From positions 15,229,479-15,293,478 of the forward strand of contig OZ026837.1 of assembly GCA_964023205.1 (NCBI GenBank): a stretch of DNA of 64,000 nt, given 5' to 3'. Below, piece after piece: positions 20,094 through 32,715 of the stretch. Below the pieces are notes generated by a model, which was not told the origin of the DNA, did no database searches, and saw only the letters and a list, made by a program, of their open reading frames with translations. This stretch comes from Lutraria lutraria (taxonomy: Eukaryota; Mollusca; Bivalvia; Venerida; Mactridae). Both the position numbers and the translations under genes were made by a program. Every line of letters starts with the position of its first letter. Positions within the stretch are counted from its first letter, which is position 1.

Positions 20094-21854
20094 TATCAGA
20101 ATAACTTTTTAAGACCTAGTTTTTCCCCTGTCACTGTTACTGTAAGTTCGTGAGGAAACGTTTCTTTTCGCCGTTTTTATGCAGTAAAAAATCGCATTCC
20201 TTGGATTCGAAAAAAAATCATTCGCCGGATAAACCATGGCTTGAAATAATCCATTTCAGTATGTTGTTATAGTTAGAAAAATATGTATGTATTGCTAAGA
20301 GTTACCTAATCCCAAGAAACCGTGTTTTGTTAACAAAGTTAAAGTCTACAGTGCCATCTACAAACTGTTCAATTGCGGTATCCCGTTTGGTTGTTCTTAT
20401 GTCCTGGATTGGTGTTAGGCAAGGTAGTACTAACTGGTAGATGGTAGGATTTTTTTCTTTATTACTAGTTATAAGAATTTCGGAGACCCGTTTCTCTACG
20501 TATTACTAAGTATTCGACAGCTTGCATTACTCTAAACATGTGTCATTAACTGATCAGTTTGTTGTAAGATGGGGTGTCATTGCCTCGCGCCTAACTTATA
20601 CATGGTGATTGCGATTGTATAAACAACAACAAAAACAACAACAGCAGTGCCAGAACAACACCAGGATGTTGTCAAGAAATCAAAGCAAAGCGAACGTATG
20701 AATATTGTTAGCACTGAAGTTATAGCAACTATTAAAATTTCTCGATTACTTAAATCTGTTAATTATGATCTAAACTAACCACACGATAGTCCTAAGATGC
20801 AATGATACCTCATGTTCTGGACGGTATGCATGTTAAAACCACAATGTGTACCAATGCGTAGTAAAAGACAAGAATAAAAACGTCAATCATTGTCCATAAA
20901 AAGCCAATAATGGTACGTATTAGTGAGTCAATAATTTCTCTAGTACCATTGTTCAAGTATTGTAATGCGCTTTGTGACTAGCAACAACTATTTCAATTGT
21001 ATACATTGCTGTCGATGTTTTTTAAAAAGTTTTTCGCGAATTTGTCAGAACTCACTTTTGACCTATATTTCTTGGCATGACGTATGAATTATTCAGAAGA
21101 AATTCCTCTTTCTATTGGATGATTCAGAGGAAACTCTTCCTTCCATTGGGTGAAATCTACAAGCGTAGAAAAATTAAGACCACGCCAACTTATAGCGAGT
21201 CTGCAATTGTTTTAATGTGTACAATGTACTTCCTGGGCATGGTTGTAAAATTTGTAAAGTAAAAATGTACGAAAATGTATTCTTATGCGGTCGAAATATT
21301 TTTATAAACCGTTCTTGACAAACATTTTACATTTATTTAAATTACTATACAGTATATATGACTAAATGTGTAATTTATTTAGCTGGCCTAATATCAACAT
21401 GTTAATGCGTTACCTAATTGGACTGCTAGATGGTTAGTAGTGTTCATACGGTACCATAACGGCAATTTAGGAATTTAAAAAAAATCATACTTTTGGTTTC
21501 AACAGTGTTAATAACACCAAAGAAACTTCGCGACTGTCTTCTTGTTAGCTGAGCAAATCAATCAATACAAAAGTGTTACAACTGCTCTTGCGCAATTCTA
21601 CGCGACACCTTTGCGTCTTGCATACAAATATAACGTCATTAACGTCGGGTTATTAGTGATTGAAACGAATGGCAACATGCTTGTGGTGCATTTTGTTCAT
21701 TTTCCACAAAAGAGTTAGAGAATTTCGGGAAAGTTTTTGCCCTTGTTGTCACCTCGTGCTCCCACCTGACTATCACACAAACATGGCAAAAAGTCTTACT
21801 AGTTGAATAAATCTTCATTTACCTCGGCGAGTAGGTCATCGTAATATTTCATGT
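20094..21854. other. Intergenic, no gene recognised
   Basis: AT-rich DNA with only short chance reading frames. There is a CAA/ACA-rich microsatellite near 20620-20645. No splice-compatible coding series and no recognised transposon. Confidence 0.5.
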
Positions 21855-22216
21855 TTAAAGTCCCATAATCATATAAATGTATCGGTCGTAATAGTTTCTG
21901 TTTGTTCTATAACAGAGAAATCCGGTGTGTTTTCCTCCAGTGCGTACTTTACAGCAAGAAAAAATGTTTCCAAAAAACACCATCGTATTTTTTCAATATC
22001 ATTGAAAAAAAAGCTATTTATAGAACAGCTGTGTTTTCCGAAGTGACGTCACGCGCTCTATATATTTCAAGTTTACAAAAGCATAATTCATAGCGAAATG
22101 AGTGTTTTAATAAGAAAAAGGGCTTGTTTCGTCGGTAATAATTATCTTGGGATAATACCAGCAATTGTTTGTTTTTTGCATATATTTTTTATAGCAAAAA
22201 GCTAATGGGACTTTAA
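21855..22216. mobile_element. TTAA-flanked MITE, copy 1 (362 bp)
   Basis: Starts TTAAAGTCCCATAATCATAT and ends AAAAGCTAATGGGACTTTAA, giving inverted ends TTAAAGTCCCAT and TTAA at both borders (the piggyBac-type target). Nearly the same sequence is at 50586-50950. The interior has a CRE octamer TGACGTCA (22044-22051) followed closely by CTCTATATAT, conserved in both copies. No transposase. Confidence 0.88.
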
Positions 22217-22439
22217 TACAAGCGTATATAAGTCTTTTTTTACTTCCTTAATATGCATACTCATTGCCTAGGGTGAGTTAGTTTATGAGTTTAGTTCAGT
22301 TAGAGTAAGGACTTCGGTCCGGTTAGTATTGCCTTTTAATCTTTTGACATTCACTCTATCATAAAGTTATGAACTAAATTAACAAGAAACTGAAGTCAAT
22401 ATTTTGTCCTTTGTCAGATGGTTGTTACACAGACCTACG

Positions 22440-22540
22440 TGCACGTGCTGTGTAACAAAGGTTCAGAAATGGGTGTCTCTGAAATGACTATAGCTGTCGA
22501 GTGAGCCGTCAACCGTCAAACAATAGATAAACAATCAGGA
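22440..22540 (+). mobile_element. SINE family A, 3' tail fragment
   Basis: Contains 'ctctgaaatgactatagctg', 'gagtgagccgtcaa' and 'caaacaatagataaacaatc', matching the 3' end of the full copy at 36158-36505. Confidence 0.7.
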
Positions 22541-23780
22541 ATGTATATACTTTGTTTCTACAAGTCTTTACCAATTCATTTCAGTTACCTTTCATTTCTC
22601 ACCAATACACAAATGTACAAGTAGTTCTCTTTTTCATTTATATTCTTCTTCTGTTCTTGCTGTTTTCACATTCATTTAAATGCGCGCTACATGACCACAA
22701 GTTGTCGATGCGCCATAAAACATCAAATAAACTAAACTAAACTAAACTAAAATAGAAATTCCAGCATTTAATCTAGCACACCAGGTCCTATCGACACATT
22801 AATTGTCTGTGATTCAACTAATTAAAGTCTGATCGGAATTGGAATGTATACTTGATTTGATAACAAAATATTGCAGACTGGGGTTTCGAAACAGAAACCA
22901 TCTGTTTCCGTATAAATACAGACAATTTTAACATCATTAAGTTAGCAATATCACAGTTAAAGACAATTAAGACGAAGGTTATAAAAAGTGTAAATTGTGT
23001 AAGCGAATTCACATTAATATCTTACGGCAATTTGCCACCGAAAGAAAGAAGGTTGACGACGGTGCTTTATGCCACATTGAATCTGTTAAAACAGACATTA
23101 TCGTATATGTACATACGAATACTGATTTGTGAATTAAGGGTGGTCACTCGTATAATCGAAACTTTTTCTTGTAACAAGAACATGTTGATTTTTATTTAAT
23201 TTTGAAGGATAACATTTTTAGCGTGAAAAGTTTGTGTCCATGATTTAACCTTTTTCTTAAAAAATCTTTTTAGTGATATACCCAAAATCGTTGATTTTTC
23301 TAATAATGATTTTGAAAAAGGGGGTGTGGGTAGAGAAAAATTACCAAGTATTTCAGTATATTAAAAATAAATAAACAATGTTTTTTACAATTATTAAGAA
23401 CTTGATGAAACAATATAATTATTTGCAAACCAAGTTCTATAAATGTATTCATACACAATCTAACATTAACCTTTAACTGATAAATACTGAACGGCATATT
23501 GTTGTTGTATATAAACAGACGAACTAATTGACTGCCGTAATCTGGTCGGATGTCGTAAGAGCAGTAAAAATTCGCGAAGAAGAAAACGGCGCTTTGAAAT
23601 TATTTATGCATTTAGATGACATTGTTGCCTATATTAAATGGAAAAAAAACAACGCTAATTTTCACTTGAAATTTTACGACCAGAAATACTCAAGAGTGAC
23701 CACACTTAAAGCTCTGAAGGCACTGTCGTTGTTCAGAACTACAAAGCAGTCGAAAGTAAAATTTCTTTGTAGGGTGAGGT
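22541..23780. other. Intergenic, no gene recognised
   Basis: AT-rich. A short (CTAAA)n run lies at about 22730-22750. The open frame at 23528-23788 (86 codons) runs into a MITE and matches nothing I recognise. Confidence 0.5.
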
Positions 23781-23783
23781 ATA

Positions 23784-24080
23784 CATAGTTCCCACATTTA
23801 CAATATTTACCTCCCTTGGCGGCCATCTTGCTTGGCATATTTCTTATGCGTTTAATAGAAAAAATCAGAAAATTGGTTATAAACAATTTAATGTATAAAA
23901 TATAACTTAATCATGAAGCCACAATCACATCAGGTTTAAGAAAATGTAGTTGTCACATATAAATATCCTATATTTAGAATTATCAAAACAAAAATATAAA
24001 TATCTTCTATTAGTGCTTGTTGAATTTGCCAAGCAAGATGGCCGCCAAGGGAGGTAAATATTGTAGATGTGGGAACTATG
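23784..24080. mobile_element. TA-flanked MITE with about 53-bp inverted repeats (297 bp)
   Basis: Left end CATAGTTCCCACATTTACAA continuing through 'atttacctcccttggcggcc' and 'atcttgcttgg'; the right end is its reverse complement with one difference. TA dinucleotides border both ends (23782-23783, 24081-24082), as for Tc1/mariner-type insertions. An older copy is at 19445-19730. Confidence 0.9.
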
Positions 24081-24111
24081 TATTGTCTGAGGTTTGGAAA
24101 AATTAGCGATC

Positions 24112-24382
24112 GTTCAGCTTTCCATAGCATTCACCCGCTCGGCGCGCATGAATCTTGATGCAGACCAAAGTAAACAATTTTACGACTGTTTTGTTTTACT
24201 CGATTACAATTTTCAATAGCCAACTAAATTTGACTTGAGTGCACGTACTATTTGTTCAGCTTTCCATAGCATTCACCCGCTTATGAATCTTGATGCAGAC
24301 CAAAGTAAACAATTTTACGACTGTTTTGTTTTACTCGATTACAATTTTCAATTGCCAACTAAATTTGACTGGAATGCACGGA
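24112..24382 (+). repeat. Local tandem duplication, two units of about 140 bp
   Basis: 'gttcagctttccatagcatt...gatgcagaccaaag...attacaattttcaat' occurs at 24112 and again at 24254. The second unit lacks a few bases after 'cccgct'. Otherwise the units are nearly identical, so this is a recent duplication. Confidence 0.9.
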
Positions 24383-25609
24383 CTGTTTGAATTTGCATTT
24401 ATGCCATTGAATTGTAAAAGTGGAACTATTTTCGTAGGTAGAGAAGCTTTTTGGTATGTAGGAAAAAATGCACAATCGATTGTTGAGAATTGGTCTTAAG
24501 TCCTTACTTAATCTTGTGTTCGTACCGAACAACAGAAATATTAGATGCGAAAACAAATCAACAGTAAAATGTAATTATTAAAAACGTACAGATCCATACA
24601 AGTATATATTTCACTAGATCTAGACAGTTGAGCTGAATGAAAGCTATAATAGATTATAACATCATACGGAAGTAATTAATCCCTTTCAACTTTAGCATCA
24701 ATGCATATAATCATCTGCAACAATATAATCTATACTCCATAATCTCGTAAACACTGGCAAATGCACCAGTGACTAAGGCAAGTGTTATCAATGTAATTAC
24801 ACGTTTAGTATTTTTTAAATGGACGATTAAATATTTATGAAAACAATGAAAAGAATTAGATGTTTAGATCAGAACCTTTAGAGCTTTCTATCATTAATCT
24901 ATCATGGATGCTTTTGAAGCTATATTTGGCGCCATTACAGTCATTTAAACTAATGGAATATTTCGTTTATTTGTCAACATAATTATTTTTTTACTGAAAT
25001 ATTGTAATTAGCTTAAATTGCGGTAGGGTCTGAAGAAACTAATGAACAATGGCACCGCAGTTCAATTTTTCCTTTCTTCTACGTACATTTGTATATGCTT
25101 TGTTCTGTATGTTAAAACCTTGCATCTATAAAGCATGCCAAATACCCAAATCATAATATTATTACAATATACGTTTGTTTCATTTTATGAAATCTATAAA
25201 GCTGTTGGCGGCGTATTGATGCGAGCATTTGTAAGGATTGGTATAGAACTATTAACATGACTCCCAAGATAGACGTAAGTCATAAACTAGCAAATATCTG
25301 TCTGGATAATATTGATATCGTACATAATTGTTTATCCCTTGGTACTCGTTGTATATTGTTCTGGAATTGCAATCAGTCAATAACGCCTCTCAGCCTAACA
25401 TAGTGTAGATGTGAGTAACATCTTTACCTAAATGTAAACTAATAAAGAAGTTCTAATATTGTCATTTTATTATCAATTTATGATAAAACATCGAATGTGG
25501 GCGTAAACGTATTTGTAAGCTGAACTAAATTGTGAATTTAGTTGAGTAAATTGAGCTCCATTTAATCTTTTGATATCTTGATGGGTGTCATTATAAAAAC
25601 AATGCAATC
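24383..25609. other. Intergenic, no gene recognised
   Basis: AT-rich unique-looking DNA. A diverged duplicate of 42670-42800 lies at about 25230-25370 (shared 'tctgtctggataatattgat'). Confidence 0.5.
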
Positions 25610-25810
25610 TCTTATCTCCAAAGCAACACCCTTTGGGAGTAGCAAAATTATGTTGTTTTTTGAAAGGTTGTTGCTCTAGAGAAGTTTATTTAATAGTTAA
25701 ATCATTCAATGGGAAAAAGCATGCTGTTGTTGAAGGGAAGGGAGGGTCTTGCTCAAGAGAGTGCCACTCTGGAGAGTTTGTACTGTATGTTGAAACCTGC
25801 AATGTAAATA
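25610..25810 (-). repeat. Interspersed repeat, 'gcaacaacctc' family, copy 2
   Basis: Reverse-orientation relative of 1030-1225 and 39778-39900: 'aagcaacaccctttgggagt', 'aaaggttgttgctctagaga', 'cttgctcaagagagtgccac'. Confidence 0.65.
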
Positions 25811-27334
25811 CATTGTATTAATTTGTTCCACCAGCATGGTGTTAAACTAATGTTTAATTGAACAGGTTAGCAACCGTTACATGGCATGACATTTGGTGTG
25901 TTCTGAGACTGACTGGATCTTTTTTCAAATGACCCCTATTTGGACCAGTTGATGCTTTTATCTATTTCTTTAGACCATGTGTTGGGTGTGACCTTTTACA
26001 AAATGTGGATATTTTTGGGAAAAATGATATTGCGATATACTGCGGTATTTAGTACGGTTTTGTTATGTTTTGCGATATATGGTAAGAAAACATTTAACAC
26101 ATTCGTCTTCACTTTTACATTTCTCCTTTCTCTAAACATTTTTTATATTATGCGAACGACGTGTTTGGTAGGAAAATTCAGAAAAAACACCTTTGCTTTA
26201 CTGACATTTTACAACAATTACTATACGAATTATTCTATATAAAGACTTGTTCCAAGTACCGATACTAGCATTTGAAGATCATATCACGATATCATATCGT
26301 CTTTGAAAGACTCCGCGATAATCGATATTTCCAATAGTTGAACAACTCCATCGGTAACATTGAATTGTACTGACTGTTGCTTTTGGTTGTTGAATATCAA
26401 ATAACAGTGATATAAAGGCTTAAAGACGAAATTTGCACAACAGTTTATGCACACTTCAGTTTTCACATGAACATTATAGGCAGAACGAAAACTGTCCAAT
26501 AGAATTTATTTCAACAGCATATGAACAGAAACATTTATAACGAACAAATGGGGTGGGGGGGGGTCTTATCTCGTTTTTGAGTTATCTGCTCTTGTCGAGA
26601 TCAGAGATCCCCATTTATTTCGCTTCAAATGTTTCTGTTATCCTGCAAAGTTGTCTATACTGTCTAAGAAAACTGTAGCAAACTGTAGCAAAAATCTATA
26701 ACAAGTGTCAAGTGTTGTTCTATTTTGTCTGTCCCCCCCCCCCCCCCCGAGTCAGTTGAGATTCGAATCGTGCCGTATATGCAGTTTGTTACGTGTTGAC
26801 CCAGGAGAAAGCATGTCTTTAAATATTATTGATACGACAATGTGATATGACTGGACTTGTTTTGGGGTTTTATATCATACTACTACTTTGTCTACAAATG
26901 ATTTATAGAATATTTCTGCTTGCCAGTTAGATTCTCACATACCCTCTATGTTTGTATGGTTTCGCTTCCTTAATGTGCTTCTTATCTCGGAAATATGTCG
27001 TCTTCAATAAATATCCAAAGACTACGTTGTGGTATATTTCAAGTTGTTATTCAGTTGAAGAAATAAGAATGGACGTATACGTCTCTTGTAATCTGCTTAT
27101 TTCAAACAATTAACAAGATTAGATTACTCACAGACAGACGTGCAAGTAGGATACTGATGGTTATGGCATTAAGTAGTTTCTTGACGAGTGAAAATCAAAT
27201 AATGTCTTCACATAGCTTCTGGCTCTCCGCTGGAGTCTCTGTGATTTCCGTCTTCACCGAAACCCCCCTCCCCAGTTATCAAATATGCAATAAAGACTCA
27301 AGGTCGTTTACTGGTTTATTTGATCGAGTTTTAC
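25811..27334. other. Intergenic, diverged duplicated blocks and C/G homopolymers
   Basis: Blocks at 26440-26610 and 27100-27265 align with 41940-42090 and 41560-41705 respectively. A C-homopolymer is at about 26732-26748 and a G run at about 26553-26562. CGATAT-rich stretches at 26030-26080 and 26280-26330 recall the hAT subterminal motif, but no terminal repeats are visible. No gene. Confidence 0.5.
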
Positions 27335-27525
27335 TCCCCCTTTCAACAGTCAGAGTCTTATGAGGCGGATAGTTCATCTAACCATCGTTCCCGGGAAGAA
27401 CCAGTACCAGTGTCCCATCCACCGTAAGCAACTGCCTACTTTCTAACATAAAGTGACATGGTCGGTAGCGAGGCTCGAACACACAACCCTCTATCAGTGA
27501 GAGGTTACAGTGATTTGACGTCATA
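27335..27525 (-). mobile_element. tRNA-derived SINE, family B, copy 3
   Basis: Shares 'caacagtcagagtcttatga', 'ggcggatagttcatctaacc', 'agcaactgcctactttct' and 'gaggctcgaacacacaaccc' (degraded B box on the minus strand) with the copies at 17087 and 17338. Confidence 0.8.
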
Positions 27526-27699
27526 CCCAAAGTCGCATACATATCCGTACAAGGAAAAGCTTATGAATAAGGTTCTCATGTTTATAATGAATTGAATATA
27601 AGAAAATAATTTGTAAACTAAATAGTTTGTTACAAGCCTACTCAACAATATAATATAGGTATAAGCGTATTCATAGAAAAACACATATTAAACATTACA

Positions 27700-28570
27700 T
27701 GTTAATATATACATGTATTACATAAACATGTTTTAAGGGTAAACGAGTACAATTTACAATATAATTATTATATTACATAAACATGTTTAAGGGTAAACGA
27801 GTACAATTTACAATATAATTATTATATTACATAAACATGTTTTCAGGGTAAACGAGTACAATTTACAATATAGTTATTATATTACATAAACATGTTTAAG
27901 GGTAAACGAGTACAATTTACAATATAGTTATTATATTACATAAACATGTTTAAGGGTAAACGAGTACAATTTACAATATAATTATTATATTACATAAACA
28001 TGTTTTCAGGGTAAACGAGTACAATTTACAATATAATTATTATATTACATAAACATGTTTTAAGGGTAAACGAGTACAATTTACAATATAATTATTATAT
28101 TACATAAACATGTTTTAAGGGTAAACGAGTACAATTTACAATATAATTATTATATTACATAAACATGTTTTCAGGGTAAACGAGTACAATTTACAATATA
28201 ATTATTATATTACATAAACATGTTTTCAGGGTAAACGAGTACAATTTACAATATATATCCAGTAAACATATTTTCTTTGGTAAACAAGAACAGTCTACAA
28301 TATGCATTAAATAAGCATGTTTCTTTTGGTAAACGAGTACAATTTACCGTATATATTTAGTTAAACATGTTTCCAGGGTAAAGGAGTACAATTTACAGTA
28401 TATATTATATTACATAAATATATTTCTTAAGGTAAACGAGTACGGTTTACAATATGTTTTTGATAATCAATTAAATATTCCAGGGTAAACAAGTCCAGTT
28501 TACAATACGAGCGTATATAGATATTATATAAACATGTTAGCTTGGTATGGGTAAACGAGTACAATTATTA
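27700..28570. repeat. Minisatellite, about 55-bp unit
   Basis: Around ten near-identical units of 'ataaacatgttttaagggta...aacgagtacaatttacaata...attattatatt' between 27715 and 28250, then about five diverged units to 28570. Variants differ as 'tttaaggg', 'ttttaaggg' or 'ttttcaggg', which alternate along the array. Confidence 0.95.
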
Positions 28571-29557
28571 TTTGAGCATCGGTTTTATACCATATCACTA
28601 TAATTATATGTTAATTATTTGATCTGCTAAATATGGGTCTACAAATTGTATGATAGAAATCGGCGAAATACAAACTAGATGTTTAACGTGCGGCGTACTG
28701 GGACGAACATATCAGCATACTGGTTATCATTTCAATGTTAGATTAAAGGAAAGGTTGTTTGTTTGCACTGACATAAATCGAATTTGCGAAATTAACCTGA
28801 TTTAGATAACTTTGTTGCATTTTGGCTTAGTTTACAGTCACATTTTATAACAAGTTGCACACCTCAGGGATTTGTATGAAAATGACAATAAAGGCAGAAT
28901 TCTTTGAATGATGGTGTCAATGATTTATATACACACACGGACTCGCAACTGCTAAAACCATATCGAGGGAATCCCGCAATCCATTGCGAAACTCGACTGG
29001 TATTTCTGACTATTTCTGACAGCTGAAATTTGGCTTTTACGGACTTTTAGGTATTTGGCAGTTGGGCACGGGACATTGGTTGGAATGCAACAAGCTTCAT
29101 AAAAATACACAGAAAACACACACCTGTTAACATTAGCATTGAAAAAAGGCAGCAATCGAGTATTTCAAAAGAAATATATCGCTTCAACTTCTAACATGGC
29201 GGACATTTAGTATCATCCATTCGTCTTCGGACAATTCACCGGAACTAAGCATTCGGATAATCACGGATATTTTCGCTGTTGTAAACATTCGGATCATCAC
29301 GGATATCTCTGCTGTTGTAAACATGAGCATGCACAGTGGAACAAGTTCAGGGTTTTTATTGAAATCCCGTTAATTCACGTCGCATCCGCGGGATTTGATA
29401 AATTCTAATCGTAAATACGGAAGTTGCGAACCCATGTGTGTATTAAAGTCCTTGATAGTGTTCACATCAAATTATCAAACTGTTTTCGGATACAATGTAA
29501 ATTTTAGCGCATTTCTTTCTAGAGGAAGAGATTGTTACATAGGGATGGGCTGAGGTG

Positions 29558-29738
29558 CGGAGATAATTCACTCAATTCTGACGCTGTCATTTTGAGGTGG
29601 AATTGTAATCCCAGAGGAGCTACAAGGCACGCCAAGTGCTCAATCATACTTTACTAACATTGTTTACCAACTTTTTATTACATTCATTGTATGACTAATT
29701 ACTTCAGTAACCATGTTTTGTGCAAGGAATTATTTTTC
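29558..29738 (+). repeat. Interspersed repeat, copy 2 of the 19906 pair
   Basis: Same sequence as 19906-20093 with scattered substitutions ('gcggagataattcactcaat' through 'accatgttttgtgcaagg'). Confidence 0.85.
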
Positions 29739-29824
29739 TATTAGGGTAATCTGATTTCGAGTTGTTTCTTATGTCACTGAATTGCGTATGCAATCATTTC
29801 ACTCCGCTTGGCTGTTCTATTTGA

Positions 29825-30215
29825 AAAAGGCAATATTGAAAATAATGTTTGAAAAGGGCAATACTGTATTTTATGTTTGAAAAGGGCAATATTGTATTTT
29901 ATGTTTGAAAAGGGCAATATTGTATTTTATGTTTGAAAAGGGCATTATTGTATTTTATGTTTGAAAAGGGCAATATTGTATTTTATGTTTGAAAAAGGCA
30001 ATATTGTATTTTATGTTTGAAAAGGGCAATACTGTATTTTAAGTTTGAAAAAGGCAATATTGTATTTTATGTTTGAAAAAGGGCAATATTGTATTTTATG
30101 TTTGAAAAGGGCAATATTGTATTTTATGTTTGAAAAAGGCAATATTGTATTTTATGTTTGAAAAAAGGCGATATTGTATTTTATGTTTGAAAAAAGGCGA
30201 TATTGTATTTTATGT
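29825..30215. repeat. Minisatellite, about 28-bp unit
   Basis: About fourteen copies of 'gaaaagggcaatattgtatt' + 'ttatgttt', with small indels in the A run and a few point variants (gcgatattg near the right end). It abuts a tRNA-like SINE remnant. Confidence 0.95.
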
Positions 30216-30227
30216 TTTGTCAAAATT

Positions 30228-30312
30228 CCATCGAAGAGTCAGTCCTGTCTGGATCGGGATTCGAACCATGCTCATCGGGTTACAAGTCGGCCACAGGACT
30301 ACGGCCGCAGCC
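30228..30312 (-). mobile_element. tRNA-like SINE head remnant
   Basis: The minus strand carries GGTTCGAATCCC (perfect B box) and, about 30 bases upstream, TAGTCCTGTGG (A-box-like). The acceptor-stem halves do not clearly pair, so this reads as a SINE head rather than a tRNA gene. Confidence 0.5.
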
Positions 30313-30610
30313 ATCAAATGTTAATTTGATGTATTATTACAGAAATTTGCATTTTATGGTATTGTCTCGTAATGTAAAAGCACATATTACATTGCTTACC
30401 ACAATTCCGATTCTACAATGGTTTGATGTGGCTCGATTCACGTCTTCTAAACACTTAATTGTCTCGGGAGTTTGCTTTTACGGCGATACCCTTCCGTTTC
30501 AGATCTTGATGGTAATTTGGTAGATCGATTTATTTTATACATTACAGGCAGTGTTTTAATTTCAATTCAATCTAATTACTAGGATTTGGTTGTGCGATAA
30601 GGTAGAATAC

Positions 30611-31126
30611 TTAAAGGGGCATGCCCTGGAACTGCTGTGTCTTGCTTTTCGTACACCAAAAATGCGTTTGTCACTTGTAAAACCAATTATTACCGAAAAG
30701 TCAAAGAAGAATGTGCGTTGAAAAATGACCCTGTAACGAGCGCGTCGGTATTTGTATGTCGGTTGGAATAAAAGGCTGTCAGCCTTTTATTGGCGACAAC
30801 GATATTTCCGATTCGTCTGAGAGTTTAACTGAGCATGTGCGCTGCCTTTAAAGTAACACAACATGAGCAATACTTACCATTTCAGTTTGTTTTCCGCTAT
30901 GTTTTCGGTTTTGACAGATCCCGAAAGGTTCGAGTTGTGAAAATGACGAATAATTTCTGAGGCCGAAATCGGCAGGTTTGGACAATCTTGAAATGAGTAT
31001 TTTGAATAAACTAGCGGGATATTTCGTAAACATTTTACAGGGCTTTCGTTAATTGATTTAGGCATTAAAATGATACCAATTTGATTGCTATTCGAGACAC
31101 TTCAGTACCAGGGCATAACCCTTTAA
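30611..31126. mobile_element. TTAA-flanked MITE-like element (516 bp)
   Basis: Ends TTAAAGGGGCATGCCCTGG and, reversed, TTAAAGGGTTATGCCCTGG: 19 positions with three differences, each bordered by TTAA. The interior has no transposase. Shares the TTAAAGGGGCAT terminus with 45111-45463. Confidence 0.82.
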
Positions 31127-31615
31127 GGAATAGATCTATCACTTTTCTAAAAGCGTATTGCATTATCCGAGCAGAACACCAGGTGTAAACCATGTGGATG
31201 TTTCCCTTCCTGTCAAGAGAGAAAGGAATTACGAAGGTACGAACATCAATCACTAAAACCACCAGTGGTGCGTAATTATGTGATAATAAGTCAATGTTAT
31301 TGTCGGCATGATGGTGGCAAAGACCGTTTGGAGACCATTTACCATGCTTCTGATCTATTATGTCTGTACAAGCGACAGCAATATTTTTACGGATGTTTTA
31401 TGACGGTGTTAAATGTCAGTAAAGTCGTCCATAAATTAAGTGTCTCGAGATGTTGATAGAGTTTCTATCACCTTTTGTATCAATTAGTTTGGCTCTTTGT
31501 AATACAACTTGACTGAATGCTTCGCAGGCATTTGGATTAAGAGTGATTGCAGCATATGATGTATAACCATATACCTTTATTTACTGCAACCGTGTTCTTA
31601 TGTATATCTGTTCTT

Positions 31616-31910
31616 TAACGGCCCATTCCACAGCTGTTGTCATTTAAGGGCCGCCCGACATAGGGAGAGGGGAGAGAAGATAACGGCCCATTCGACAGAT
31701 GTTGTCATTTAAGGGCCGCCCGACATAGGGAGTGGGGAGAGAAGATACAGGAGAACCGGGCATTTGTATCCCTACTCTTATTCCGAATAGCATTTCCTGG
31801 TTCTTTATCTGGCCCGATGTAAAGCACCGATACTAGCCTTGTCAGTGTTCCTGTGATTATCTAGACACAGTACTTGACTCGGTAGTTGGGATAGGGACAC
31901 TGAAAACGTG
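31616..31910 (-). mobile_element. SINE family A on the minus strand with a 65-bp tail duplication
   Basis: Reverse complement of the 36158 SINE: 'gtcatttaagggccgcccga', 'aaccgggcatttgtatccct', 'tttcctggttctttatc', 'aaagcaccgatactagcc', 'acagtacttgactcggtagt'. The 'aacggcccattc...gagagaagat' tail is duplicated with period 65 (31616 and 31681). Confidence 0.8.
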
Positions 31911-32384
31911 ACCTTGAAATAACGGAAGGCGGAGCCTAGATTTTAACTCACGTTCTTCCGAGCAGTTGCCAGCGCGTTACCGCCCACGGACTTATATCCA
32001 TCCGTATGTATGATCTCCTGGCGCTCTTTTCATGCAACAACTCTATATACCATGTCTTATTCTAAAACAGATAATGGAAATACGATCATCTTTTTTTTCT
32101 CAAGTGAGTGTTCACCGATATTTGGAGAATATAATTCCATCCAGCAATACTACACTCTTTGTGTAAATACTTCCATAACGCAAGTCTCACTTTTCAACGT
32201 AATTTAATTCGCCATCTGTTTTATCATAAAGGTTATCATCTTTAATTCCAACGTTTCTAGAACAAATCGATTGTGTTTGACAATTCTACTGTTGTAAAAA
32301 ATAATCAAGTAGCAGGTAGGATGGCAAAACGAGTAATAAGACCAAATGCGGATCGATTCTGCAATGTCCCATCTTGTCACACTT

Positions 32385-32650
32385 CGTCTCACATCGCCAA
32401 GCCACGCCAAACCATGCTTCGCCATGCTATGCCATGCCACGCCAAACAACGTTCCACCATGCCACGCCAAAACACGTCCCGCCATGCCGCGCCACGCCAC
32501 GTCCAATCATGTCCAACCACGTCCCACCATGTCACGCCACGCCACGTCCCGCAATGGCACGCCACACCACGTACCGTCATCTCTCGCTAAACCACGTCAC
32601 ACCATTACATGCAACGCCACGTCCCACCATGCAAGACCACGCAAGCAACA
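32385..32650. repeat. CCACGCCA/CCATGCCA low-complexity repeat
   Basis: Irregular repeats of 'ccatgccacgcc', 'cacgtccc' and 'accacgt' units, strongly CA/CC-biased on the plus strand. They produce long overlapping His/Pro/Thr-rich and Trp/Gly/Arg-rich frames on both strands that are not genes. Confidence 0.9.
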
Positions 32651-32715
32651 ACAAACAACAACAAATCTATACACCAAACTTTTCAAATCTTTTCAAAAGT
32701 GTTGATTGTCCTTGA

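Noticed and set aside
25940..26242. 100-codon hydrophobic frame that could suggest a membrane protein
   Set aside because: Phe/Leu/Ile bias is expected from T-rich DNA, there is no recognisable family, and CGATAT-type repeat motifs overlap it.
27700..28570. CRISPR-like regular repeats
   Set aside because: The repeats are contiguous without unique spacers, in a clearly eukaryotic context; this is a minisatellite.
32204..32715. Long overlapping His/Pro/Thr-rich and Trp/Arg-rich frames on both strands
   Set aside because: All are generated by the CCACGCCA low-complexity repeat; being open in many frames at once is an artefact of the repeat.
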